NCBI GenBank assembly: GCA_016935915.1
Contig: JAFGQB010000135.1
Coordinates: 1-59,884, forward strand
Direction: 5' to 3'
From: Spirochaetota bacterium
GTDB lineage: Bacteria > Spirochaetota > GWE2-31-10 > JAFGQB01
DNA: 59,884 nt
How positions within the stretch are numbered: the first letter of the stretch is position 1; each line of letters starts with the position of its first letter. The position numbers and the translations under genes are program-made. The notes under the pieces are model-generated. The model saw only the letters and a list, made by a program, of their open reading frames with translations, searched no databases and was not told the DNA's origin. Below, in pieces: positions 25,914 through 33,231 of the stretch.

Positions 25914-26014
25914 GTAAATTTTATTTACTACATTTGAAATGTAGTAAACATTTAATACATCAATAAGCATTATACATTAATTACTTTATAGTGTAAATAA
26001 TATTATCTATTTAC
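25914..26014 (-). promoter_or_regulatory. rha promoter with three overlapping inverted repeats
   Basis: The minus-strand promoter is TTTACA (25992-25997), 17 nt, TATAAT (25969-25974). Three inverted repeats surround it. One is GTAAAT-TTT-ATTTAC (25914-25928). A second has 12-bp arms TTTACTACATTT around a central base (25924-25948). The third, GTAAATA and TATTTAC (25993-26014), covers the -35 box. All share the half-site GTAAAT or GTAGTAAA, which suggests repressor-controlled autoregulation. Confidence 0.75.
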
Positions 26015-26047
26015 CAGATTTTAGTTGTTTTCAAAAGTTAGTATTAT

Positions 26048-26071
26048 TAATATAATTTTTCAAACATCTTC
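26048..26071. repeat. 24-bp direct repeat, copy 2 (flank of rha insertion)
   Basis: Identical to 25131-25154. Here it covers the last codons of the aminotransferase (IEDV-stop) and the bases just downstream, which duplicate the LuxR-type gene start. Confidence 0.9.
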
Positions 26072-27151
26072 TATTAATAATTTCATATTATTTTCCCAGT
26101 TAATAATTTTACCAATTATTAAACTTTGTTGTCCTTCAGATAATGTATAAAAAATTGGGATACTTACTACTTGACCATAAATAGTAGCAGTATATGGACA
26201 ATTAACACAGCTTTTTTTATGGTATGGATGGTCATATACAGGGGGATAATGAACTACACACATTATATTATTAGCTTTCATATACTCAATAAATTTATCT
26301 CTATTATGAGTTTTTATAATAAATAAATGCCATACATTTTCAAACTGTTGTCTAACTACTTTTACATTTACCATGTTTTCAAAAGCTTTTAAATATTTAA
26401 TGGCTATTTCTTTTCTTTTTATTATAAATTTGTCAATCTTTTTAAGTTGAGAGTTCCCCAGAGCTGCGTTAATATCTGGCATTCTATAATTATATCCAAT
26501 ATGTAGTTGTTTATTATCAAATGTTTTATACCTTCCATGATTTCTAAATGTCTTTACTAAGGTATCATAAAACATATCATTTGTTAAAACTGCACCACCT
26601 TCACCTGTTGTTATATGCTTTACTGGATGGAAACTATAACAAATTATATCAGGTGTAGCAATTTTTGATTTTTTTGTTATTGCACCAAACGCATGACAGC
26701 TATCAGATATAAATACTAAATTATGTTTTTTACAAATTGATTTAATTGTTTGATAGTCAACTAATTGTCCACCCATATCAACGGTTATAATTGCCTTTGT
26801 TTTTGGTGTTACAAGGTTTTCAATTATGTATGGATTAATAAGTAAAGACTCGTTAACATCACAAAATACAGGTTTCGCCCCTAAGTAACAAACTGCATTC
26901 GCTGTGGCTGTAAAAGTTATTGATGGAACAATAACTTCGTCACCTTCTTTTATTCCTGCTGCAAATAACGCACAATGAAGAGCAGCCGTTCCACTGTTAA
27001 CCACTGAGCAATATTTAAAACCTGTATAATTTGATAAATTTTCTTCGAACTTATCAATCACAGATCCGCCTGTTAAAGTATCACTTTTTAAAACTTCAAC
27101 GACTGCATCAATATCTTTTTGATCTATATATTGTTTTCCGTAACCTATCAT
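26060..27151 (-). CDS. pseC: DegT-family PLP aminotransferase, PseC-like
   Basis: 363 residues. The start MIGYGKQYIDQKDIDAVVEV is the PseC-type opening (close to PYGKQYIDEDDIKAVVEVL in reference enzymes). The cofactor region has SDSCHAFGA, and the PLP lysine lies in YSFHPVKHITTGEGGA (about residue 180). It transfers an amino group to the 4-keto sugar from PseB, giving UDP-4-amino-4,6-dideoxy-sugar. It overlaps pseB by four bases (ATGA). C-terminal residues are within the duplicated 24 bp next to rha. Confidence 0.85.
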   Translation of the reverse strand: MIGYGKQYIDQKDIDAVVEVLKSDTLTGGSVIDKFEENLSNYTGFKYCSVVNSGTAALHCALFAAGIKEGDEVIVPSITFTATANAVCYLGAKPVFCDVNESLLINPYIIENLVTPKTKAIITVDMGGQLVDYQTIKSICKKHNLVFISDSCHAFGAITKKSKIATPDIICYSFHPVKHITTGEGGAVLTNDMFYDTLVKTFRNHGRYKTFDNKQLHIGYNYRMPDINAALGNSQLKKIDKFIIKRKEIAIKYLKAFENMVNVKVVRQQFENVWHLFIIKTHNRDKFIEYMKANNIMCVVHYPPVYDHPYHKKSCVNCPYTATIYGQVVSIPIFYTLSEGQQSLIIGKIINWENNMKLLIEDV

Positions 27152-28116
27152 TTTATTAATTTCTCCATTTCTTTTATATTTATTTCATCTTGATCCATTG
27201 AACTATAATCATTATTATTAAAAAACATTCCTTTATGATTATCCCATCTGTCATAATTTAAATTTAATTTATAAATAGATGGGTATACTATAAAGAAAGA
27301 ATTATCAATTTCTATAGTCCTTTGAGATTCTTCTTTAGAAAATAAAATCTCGTGCAATTTTTCTCCCTGTCTAATACCTATCATTTTAATATTTTTATCA
27401 TTAGTAAATAACTGAGCTAATTTTCTAACTTCCAAACATTTTAATTTAGGAATAAAAATTTCTTCACCTTCCATTAATTTCAATGATTTTACAACAAATT
27501 CAACAGCATTTTCTATTGTTATCCAAAATCTAGTCATATTAAGATCAGTTAATGAAATATGTCCTTCATCTTTCATTTGTTTGTTCCATAATTCAATTAC
27601 ACTTCCACGACTACCAATTACATTTCCATATCTTACACATGAAAATTTAGTATTTTTATTTCCACAATAATTATTACCATGTATAAATAATTTTTCCATA
27701 ACTGCTTTTGTACAACCATATAAATTAATAGGTTTTACTGCTTTATCAGTGCTAATTGATAGTACTTTTTCGACACCTCTATCAATAGCAGCATTTATTA
27801 TATTTTCAGCGGAATTTATATTTGTTTTTACTGCTTCAATGGGATTGTATTCACATGAAGGAACGTGTTTCTGAGCAGCCGCATGTATTACATAATTGAT
27901 TCCCTCAAAAGCTCTATACAATCTATCCTTATCCCTTATATCACCTATTAAATATTGAATTCTTTCATCTTTAAATTGTTCCCTCATTTTCCATTGTTTA
28001 CATTCATCCCTTGAGAAAATATAAACTTTTTTTACATCTTCTTTTAATATTCTTTTTACAAAAGCATTTCCAAACGTTCCAGTTCCACCAGTTATTAATA
28101 TTTTTTTATTTTTCAT
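27148..28116 (-). CDS. pseB: UDP-N-acetylglucosamine 4,6-dehydratase/5-epimerase, PseB-like
   Basis: 322 residues of the extended SDR family. The NAD loop is TGGTGTFGNAFV (8-19), then IFSRDECKQWKMREQF, IGDIRDKDRLYRAFEG and YVIHAAAQKHVPSCEYNP, all characteristic of PseB; the catalytic triad region is STDKAVKPINLYGCTKA (Asp/Lys/Tyr, about 128-144). This dehydratase starts pseudaminic acid synthesis from UDP-GlcNAc with C5 inversion. An AAAGG ribosome binding site is followed by ATG at 28116. Upstream lies the paired hairpin element. Confidence 0.88.
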   Translation of the reverse strand: MKNKKILITGGTGTFGNAFVKRILKEDVKKVYIFSRDECKQWKMREQFKDERIQYLIGDIRDKDRLYRAFEGINYVIHAAAQKHVPSCEYNPIEAVKTNINSAENIINAAIDRGVEKVLSISTDKAVKPINLYGCTKAVMEKLFIHGNNYCGNKNTKFSCVRYGNVIGSRGSVIELWNKQMKDEGHISLTDLNMTRFWITIENAVEFVVKSLKLMEGEEIFIPKLKCLEVRKLAQLFTNDKNIKMIGIRQGEKLHEILFSKEESQRTIEIDNSFFIVYPSIYKLNLNYDRWDNHKGMFFNNNDYSSMDQDEINIKEMEKLIK

Positions 28117-28138
28117 AAATTTTCCTTTCTGTATTAAA

Positions 28139-28239
28139 AAAGAAGTTTTGCAAATCTAGATCGCAGCTCGATTTGCAAAACTTCTTTATACTATTTTTTA
28201 TATAGTTTGGTCTGGCTGCGATTCAGACCAAACTATATA
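28139..28239. promoter_or_regulatory. two long hairpins with complementary loops upstream of pseB
   Basis: Hairpin 1 pairs 28139-28156 with 28170-28187 (18 bp, no mismatch) and has a 13-nt loop. Hairpin 2 pairs 28199-28214 with 28224-28239 (16 bp) and has a 9-nt loop. The loops contain ATCGCAGC (28160-28167) and GCTGCGAT (28215-28222), exact reverse complements over 8 nt, so they could kiss. On the minus strand, hairpin 1 is followed by six T and reads like a terminator or attenuator just before pseB. Confidence 0.85.
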
Positions 28240-28265
28240 ACATAGATATTGTATCACAAATCATT

Positions 28266-28808
28266 TTATTTGCCAATTAAATATCCTAAATTTAATTTCT
28301 CTAATTTATCAAATTCATTCCTGGTTAATTTACCAAAAAAACTCAGCAAACTAGGGAATGGAGCTGACGAGGTACAACCATCAAAAACAAGTCTTCCCCT
28401 TATAAATAATAAACAATCAGCACTTATAATATAATCGTGGAAATAGCTCGTATCAGTTCTAGCAGGAGATAAAATAATTATCTTAGATTTACTAATACTT
28501 GCCTTAGCAAACCATTTTTTTAAATCTCTACCATATGGAGGATTCAACCATCCCCAACCTTTAAATAACCAAGGATCTTCGAGTGAATTATCCTTAATTG
28601 ATAAATACTTTTCTACTTTTCTATTTTCATGATCAGCCGCAAGATCTATTTTAAATCTAAAGATAGAATTTAATTGATTAAAAAAATTATCTGGAGTTTC
28701 ATAATCATGTTTTTCACTACTAAATAACGCCCCTTTTGTATCAACGAAATTAGGATTAGTAAAAATTATGGCACTTGAAGGATTATTATTTTTTTTATCA
28801 CTATTCAT
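28266..28808 (-). CDS. phage DNA N6-adenine methyltransferase (Dam type)
   Basis: 180 residues of the phage Dam family: YETPDNFFNQLNSIFRFKID opening, DLAAD in place of the usual SAM loop, the catalytic WGWLNPPYGRDLKKW (about residues 83-97) and late IFIRGRL-type block. It would methylate adenine in phage DNA, giving protection from host restriction. It lies upstream of the pseB hairpins and 18 nt after a helical small gene. Confidence 0.85.
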   Translation of the reverse strand: MNSDKKNNNPSSAIIFTNPNFVDTKGALFSSEKHDYETPDNFFNQLNSIFRFKIDLAADHENRKVEKYLSIKDNSLEDPWLFKGWGWLNPPYGRDLKKWFAKASISKSKIIILSPARTDTSYFHDYIISADCLLFIRGRLVFDGCTSSAPFPSLLSFFGKLTRNEFDKLEKLNLGYLIGK

Positions 28809-28825
28809 TATTATTATTTCCTTTC

Positions 28826-29197
28826 TTAAATATTATCAAGTTGTCTAGTCATAAGCCTTAGAATACATATCATTCCACTTTTAAAATCTGAATTAAAATC
28901 TGAATTATTATTACCTCCTAGATCTTCAATCATACATTTAATAAAATTTTGTAGAGCATCAATTCCTCTAGAATAGCCATCAACTTCTTTTTTCTCTATT
29001 TCAAGTAGATTTTTCAATGATTCTATTTCAGTTGATTGTTCATTATCATTTGATTCAAAGTCATTCAAAATAATTAAATCTATAGTATGAATTACTTTAT
29101 TAACAATATCTTTCAATGTTTTCAATGACATTCCATTTTCATTATTCAACCCGTTTCTTAACTCATTTTTTAATTCTATCAATTCTTTAATATCCAT
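28826..29197 (-). CDS. small helical acidic protein, unknown
   Basis: 123 residues, coiled-coil-prone (IKELIELKNELRNGLNNENG) and acidic, no recognised domain. It sits between two adenine methyltransferase genes, with 17 nt and 8 nt gaps, so co-expressed with them. Confidence 0.5.
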   Translation of the reverse strand: MDIKELIELKNELRNGLNNENGMSLKTLKDIVNKVIHTIDLIILNDFESNDNEQSTEIESLKNLLEIEKKEVDGYSRGIDALQNFIKCMIEDLGGNNNSDFNSDFKSGMICILRLMTRQLDNI

Positions 29198-29205
29198 ACA
29201 AACAC

Positions 29206-29697
29206 CTATCCTTTTTTATTTATTTCTTCAAATACAATTTTTTCTGGCAACATACCATTGCATATATACCAATTTTGAAATGGTGGAGCTCCACCCTTTT
29301 TAAATACAATTCTTTTATCAAGTACCATTAATTCAAAATTATTTTGACTAAATAATTTAAACCGTTTAGCTTCAAAAATTCCATGAGAGCCTAACAACAT
29401 TGCAAAAGGTTTATTAAGTTCATACAGTCTCAATAATACTTCATATTTTAACGAATAAGGAGGATTAGAAATTATATAGTCACAATTACATATAGTATTA
29501 AAAAAATCATCTCCTTCGTCAATATGACTATAAACTACAGTATGGTTAAATTCATTAAATACTTTTACATATTGTGAATTCTCAGTATCAAATGGACACC
29601 AAATTATAGAATTTGGCTTTAAATACTTTAACAGTGGTATTACTGCATATCTTGGAGTATAATATTCGTCATCTTTTTTAAAGTTTCTTATTTCCAT
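29206..29697 (-). CDS. second adenine-specific DNA methyltransferase-like protein
   Basis: 163 residues. DEYYTPRYAVIPLLKYL, IWCPFDTENSQYVKVF (SAM side) and CDYIISNPPYSLKYE (NPPY catalytic motif, about residues 69-83) show an N6-adenine methyltransferase core, shorter than most. Similar phage proteins are sometimes labelled sugar nucleotidyltransferases, but the NPPY motif argues against that. Its start shares a base with the stop of the small membrane ORF upstream. Confidence 0.7.
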   Translation of the reverse strand: MEIRNFKKDDEYYTPRYAVIPLLKYLKPNSIIWCPFDTENSQYVKVFNEFNHTVVYSHIDEGDDFFNTICNCDYIISNPPYSLKYEVLLRLYELNKPFAMLLGSHGIFEAKRFKLFSQNNFELMVLDKRIVFKKGGAPPFQNWYICNGMLPEKIVFEEINKKG

Positions 29698-29780
29698 TAA
29701 TAACCTCCTTCACTTAACATAAACCAGACAAACCCACCAAATAACAACGATATTATAATACTTATTACTAATATCAACAT
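29697..29780 (-). CDS. tiny single-pass membrane protein
   Basis: A 27-residue frame starting MLILVISIIIS and ending FMLSEGGY, essentially one membrane helix. A GTG at 29789 would add three residues. Its stop overlaps the next gene's start (TAATG), which supports translation. It follows the minor head gene. Function unknown. Confidence 0.45.
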   Translation of the reverse strand: MLILVISIIISLLFGGFVWFMLSEGGY

Positions 29781-29799
29781 ATATTTCACACTTCTTTCA

Positions 29800-30990
29800 T
29801 TAGTGAGCTTTTTTAATCTGCTCCCTCTCATATTTTCTAGGTAAATAAGGATTTTCTTTTAAATGTTCTCTTTGTTTTGCTTGCCATATTCTAACTTTTT
29901 TACTGCTAAAATCTTTACTTCCAGAATCTATTGATACCGTTTCCCTTCTTTTCCAATTTCTTATTTTTCTTTCTATGTATCTTTGTTTCTGTTTTGCTTC
30001 GTATGCTATTTTTTGGGCTTCATCTCTACCATACTCGTCAATTAATCTTTGTTCCCCATCACTTACACTAGGAATAATTTCATCACTTATTCCTTCAAAA
30101 TAAGGCGATAAATCGTGAATACAATTGCAATGATACAAGCCGTTTCTAATAGCATCATCAAGACTTTCATATACTTGATGCCCAGGATTAATTGATAATG
30201 TTTGTCCCTCATAGGGCGAACAAAGTTCACAACACATAAAATGTGCGGAAACAATTACCAAATCCCATCCTGATTGCATATATCTATTTAAATTTGCCTG
30301 TATAGCACACCTTGAAGTCAACGTCCTTCCAACCATTTCCGAATATGTATCAATACTATATCTAGCTCCGTTTTTGTATGTTATTGATTGCACACCCTTG
30401 CGAGCAAATTCATCCAACATTTCTTGTGAAAACTTTCTTCTTGTAAAAATATCCATTTCGTTAAAATTATTCTCAGCAACCATTGATGCTGTTTGACGAA
30501 ATAAATCATCAGAATATCTCATTATTTGAACTTGTTGACCATCTAATGAATAATAAGCTGACTGCCTAAACACACCAAAAAAAGTCTCATGGTCTGCATA
30601 TTTACCACTAAATAACATACTAACTTGTCCTGGAATTGCTGGTATTGCTGGAGGTATCGGAAATTCTCTTAATAGCATCCTTCCATTAGTTATAGGATCA
30701 GTTATAGAAGAATTGACACCAACTTTTGATAAATTATTTTCAGCATCTTTAATACCCTTGATATAAGCTGTTGGCAAATCTTCATCAGCCCACTTTTTCC
30801 AATTAATATCAAATTCTTTAGCTATCTTTGATATTTTCTTATCATATATTTTTTTATATTTATCAATATTAGTAGGATCTTTAATAATTGATTTCTGTAA
30901 TTCTTTGTAAGCTTGGCCAACAGAAAAAACCACTTCTTGAGAATCAAAAATTAAATTATCTGCATACTTTGAATATCTATCTATATTCAT
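29800..30990 (-). CDS. minor head protein (phage min_cap2 type)
   Basis: 396 residues in the Phage_min_cap2 family. The N-terminal half is helical, the middle has FGVFRQSAYYSLDGQQVQIM, and the C-terminal part carries SAHFMCCELCSPYEGQTLSI (CxxC block) with a VYESLDDAIRNGLYHCNCIHD Cys/His signature. These proteins are internal head or morphogenesis factors downstream of portal. Separated from the portal gene by two small genes with their own promoter. Confidence 0.8.
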   Translation of the reverse strand: MNIDRYSKYADNLIFDSQEVVFSVGQAYKELQKSIIKDPTNIDKYKKIYDKKISKIAKEFDINWKKWADEDLPTAYIKGIKDAENNLSKVGVNSSITDPITNGRMLLREFPIPPAIPAIPGQVSMLFSGKYADHETFFGVFRQSAYYSLDGQQVQIMRYSDDLFRQTASMVAENNFNEMDIFTRRKFSQEMLDEFARKGVQSITYKNGARYSIDTYSEMVGRTLTSRCAIQANLNRYMQSGWDLVIVSAHFMCCELCSPYEGQTLSINPGHQVYESLDDAIRNGLYHCNCIHDLSPYFEGISDEIIPSVSDGEQRLIDEYGRDEAQKIAYEAKQKQRYIERKIRNWKRRETVSIDSGSKDFSSKKVRIWQAKQREHLKENPYLPRKYEREQIKKAH

Positions 30991-30994
30991 CTTA

Positions 30995-31387
30995 TCAATT
31001 CCTTTTTAATGTTCTCAGGTATTCAAAACTAGAAATCTTAGTAAAACAAGTTCCAATTTCAATAAATTTTCCAACTTCAATAATTTTTTGTGAGTTTTTA
31101 TCATCTTTTAAATCAAGTCCTACTAAAATTTCATAGCCTTCGATGTAATATTCTAAAGCTTCTTTTAAATGGCCATATGAAATTTTATATTTTTCAGGAA
31201 CATTTAAAATCAATAAATTATCATATTGTTTTTTTATTCCATTTTTCATTATTTTAAAATCATTAATAGTATTTCCTTGTTTATTCATATTTAGATATTT
31301 AGATACTTGATTCGAAATATTTATGATATTTTCTCTATACTCATATTCCCAATCGCTTTCATTTGGTAACTTTATTAGTTTTTCCAT
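30995..31387 (-). CDS. unknown small protein between portal and minor head genes
   Basis: About 130 residues from the ATG at 31387, preceded by AAGGGGTG; the longer GTG frame lacks its own site. Mostly helical (YKISYGHLKEALEYYIEGYE), no domain recognised. Shares the small-gene cluster and promoter with the antitoxin-like gene upstream. Confidence 0.5.
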   Translation of the reverse strand: MEKLIKLPNESDWEYEYRENIINISNQVSKYLNMNKQGNTINDFKIMKNGIKKQYDNLLILNVPEKYKISYGHLKEALEYYIEGYEILVGLDLKDDKNSQKIIEVGKFIEIGTCFTKISSFEYLRTLKRN

Positions 31388-31571
31388 TATCAACACCCCT
31401 TATTTCTAATAAATCAATATTATTTTTTTCAATAAAAGTATAATCAAGAATTACTTTATCAGGTTTATTATTTTTTAAAAGTATTATATATCCTATCTCT
31501 TCAATTAACCTTGAATATTTTCCATAATTTCTTATGAACTCAGTTAATGAAATTATATGTTTCATATTCAT
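31359..31571 (-). CDS. Phd/YefM-like antitoxin-type protein, orphan
   Basis: About 70 residues from the ATG at 31571, with GAGGTGA 9 nt upstream; the longer frame lacks a site. KHIISLTEFIRNYGKYSRLI and IGYIILLKNNKPDKVILDY match the two blocks of the Phd/YefM antitoxin fold (ISxTEFxxN, then VxLxNGKPxAVxxxY). No toxin gene is beside it. It may be a standalone anti-toxin or DNA-binding moron. It overlaps the gene downstream by 29 nt. Confidence 0.55.
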   Translation of the reverse strand: MNMKHIISLTEFIRNYGKYSRLIEEIGYIILLKNNKPDKVILDYTFIEKNNIDLLEIRGVDNGKTNKVTK

Positions 31572-31593
31572 TTTTTTTATCACCTCGTAAAAA

Positions 31594-31647
31594 ATCATAA
31601 TATAAAAACGTGAAATTGTCAATATAATTATACTGACAATTTCACGT
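31594..31647 (-). promoter_or_regulatory. promoter of the antitoxin-like gene nested in the portal terminator
   Basis: TTGACA (31617-31622), 17 nt, TATGAT (31594-31599) drive the antitoxin-like gene. The -35 falls in one arm of a perfect 14-bp hairpin (31608-31621 with 31634-31647) that ends in TTTTT and terminates portal transcription. Confidence 0.75.
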
Positions 31648-31651
31648 ACTA

Positions 31652-33133
31652 TTATAATACCTCTGGAGTTATACCTTGGTCTTTTAATATTCTGTCGGTC
31701 TCAGCTTCAATATTAGCATCATCCCAATCAGGGTGCTGTATCTTAACTTTTGTATATGTTGATACGGCTTTTGCCATATCCAAATTCTTTAAAGTTTCAG
31801 ATAGTTCCTTTTGGTCTGTGACTATTGAATCCTGTAATTCAATCGATACATCCTCTATATTATAAGACTTATATAAATTTGAAGATTGATCAAACTTTTG
31901 AACTTGATATAATAATTCCTTTATTGCAGGCAACCAGTATCTTCCTTTGGTTTCTCTGGTTAATTGACTTTTATGTTCTAATATTTTTAAAGCTGTTCCA
32001 CTGGCAACATTCCCATGTTGCCCAATACCAAAAGTTTGTGGAGAATAACCACACTGAGTAACTATATTAAAAAATAATTGTTCACAAGTGTTTTTATGCT
32101 CTTCCATCCTTATATCAAATTGTATGTTTTCAATAGGTTTCACTCCTGAATCTCCACCCATCTTCCAGCTTGTTAAATTCAGTTTTACAAAAGCTCTTTG
32201 ATATTTACTGAATTTATTTAATTCTACTACTTCACCTGTTGTTTGATTTTGAGATTTATTGAGCAGCTCTTCATCAATAAAAATCTGTGCCATTCCAAGT
32301 TCCAAATCCCTCATCCATGAAGTCCATGTAATATCTAAAGAATCCATCATTGAAATTGATGTTGAATAGTCATTAATTCCCAAATATGACCCAGGAATTA
32401 ACTTGTTAGGTCTTTTATTAGGAATGTAAACACATCCTAAACCTTCTATATTTGAAAATCGTATATTCTCTAGATTTATATTCTCAGTTTCTTTAATAGA
32501 ATTTAATTCTATTTGTTCACCAACTGAACTATTAGAGCCTTGATATAATTCATATTCTATTAATAAATCTTTTCCTTCACGACTTCTTCTTTCAAATAGT
32601 CTCCAAACTTTTTGTGTATCTGAATTTGTTTTAACTATTCTAAATGTTATTATTTCCCATAGCCTTCCCCTCCAAAACACTGGGAAAAACTGTTGTGGAG
32701 TCACAATACTTACGATTGGAACCCTCAATAAATCAGGTTCGATATCTATTTTTAATAGACATCCAGACAGAGCTGCTGATAACTCAGCACCCTCCAATAG
32801 TAAATTTTCAAAACCATTTTCCGATATAAATTCTTTAATTCTTTTACCACCTTCGGTATTTTCATCATACTTGAATTGTGGAACTTCCGAAAATAGTAAA
32901 TTCGCAGATGTTGATGCAATATCGTTAGCCGCTGGTAAATGTACAACCCCACATAAGTCCTCTATCCTTGCCCACATCCTAGATTGTGCAATCAGATCAC
33001 CTATGGCATTTATATTGTAATAATCATATAGAATTTTCTGATCCCCACTATACCACGCTGCCCATTCATCATATTTATTAAACCAAAATTTCCACTCAAC
33101 AGGCGGAAATTCTGATTTTGGTTTGAAGAACAT
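31652..33133 (-). CDS. portal protein (SPP1 gp6 / Phage_portal_2 type)
   Basis: 493 residues, the usual portal length. N-terminal wing and clip regions (PVEWKFWFNKYDEWAAWYSG), stem and crown helices later, with the LGMAQIFIDEELLNK and AKAVSTYTKVKIQHPDWDD blocks near the C-terminus seen in Firmicutes portal proteins. It forms the 12-mer DNA gate. Located next to the small gene cluster and the minor head gene, and downstream of the terminase in transcription order. Confidence 0.85.
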   Translation of the reverse strand: MFFKPKSEFPPVEWKFWFNKYDEWAAWYSGDQKILYDYYNINAIGDLIAQSRMWARIEDLCGVVHLPAANDIASTSANLLFSEVPQFKYDENTEGGKRIKEFISENGFENLLLEGAELSAALSGCLLKIDIEPDLLRVPIVSIVTPQQFFPVFWRGRLWEIITFRIVKTNSDTQKVWRLFERRSREGKDLLIEYELYQGSNSSVGEQIELNSIKETENINLENIRFSNIEGLGCVYIPNKRPNKLIPGSYLGINDYSTSISMMDSLDITWTSWMRDLELGMAQIFIDEELLNKSQNQTTGEVVELNKFSKYQRAFVKLNLTSWKMGGDSGVKPIENIQFDIRMEEHKNTCEQLFFNIVTQCGYSPQTFGIGQHGNVASGTALKILEHKSQLTRETKGRYWLPAIKELLYQVQKFDQSSNLYKSYNIEDVSIELQDSIVTDQKELSETLKNLDMAKAVSTYTKVKIQHPDWDDANIEAETDRILKDQGITPEVL

Positions 33134-33231
33134 TAGATCACCTCATTTTTTTTATTAGAATCTTCTATCAATCTATCTAAAAATTTACATGCTATCTTAT
33201 TTGATAATTCATGATCAATATTTGATGGAAA
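33133..33231 (-). other. displaced C-terminal frame of the HAD/dNTPase-like gene
   Basis: In the +1 frame relative to the gene above, 33133-33231 reads FPSNIDHELSNKIACKFLDRLIED and on to a TAA that shares its A with the portal ATG. This looks like the original end of the HAD gene, separated by a one-base change in a T run at 33229-33235. Confidence 0.5.

Noticed and set aside
28139-28239. Simple pair of back-to-back terminators
   Set aside because: Hairpin 1 fits a minus-strand terminator, but exact 8-nt loop complementarity is not required for termination, so that label alone does not explain it.
29206-29697. Sugar nucleotidyltransferase reading of this gene
   Set aside because: Clear NPPY and SAM-side motifs; a methyltransferase fits better.
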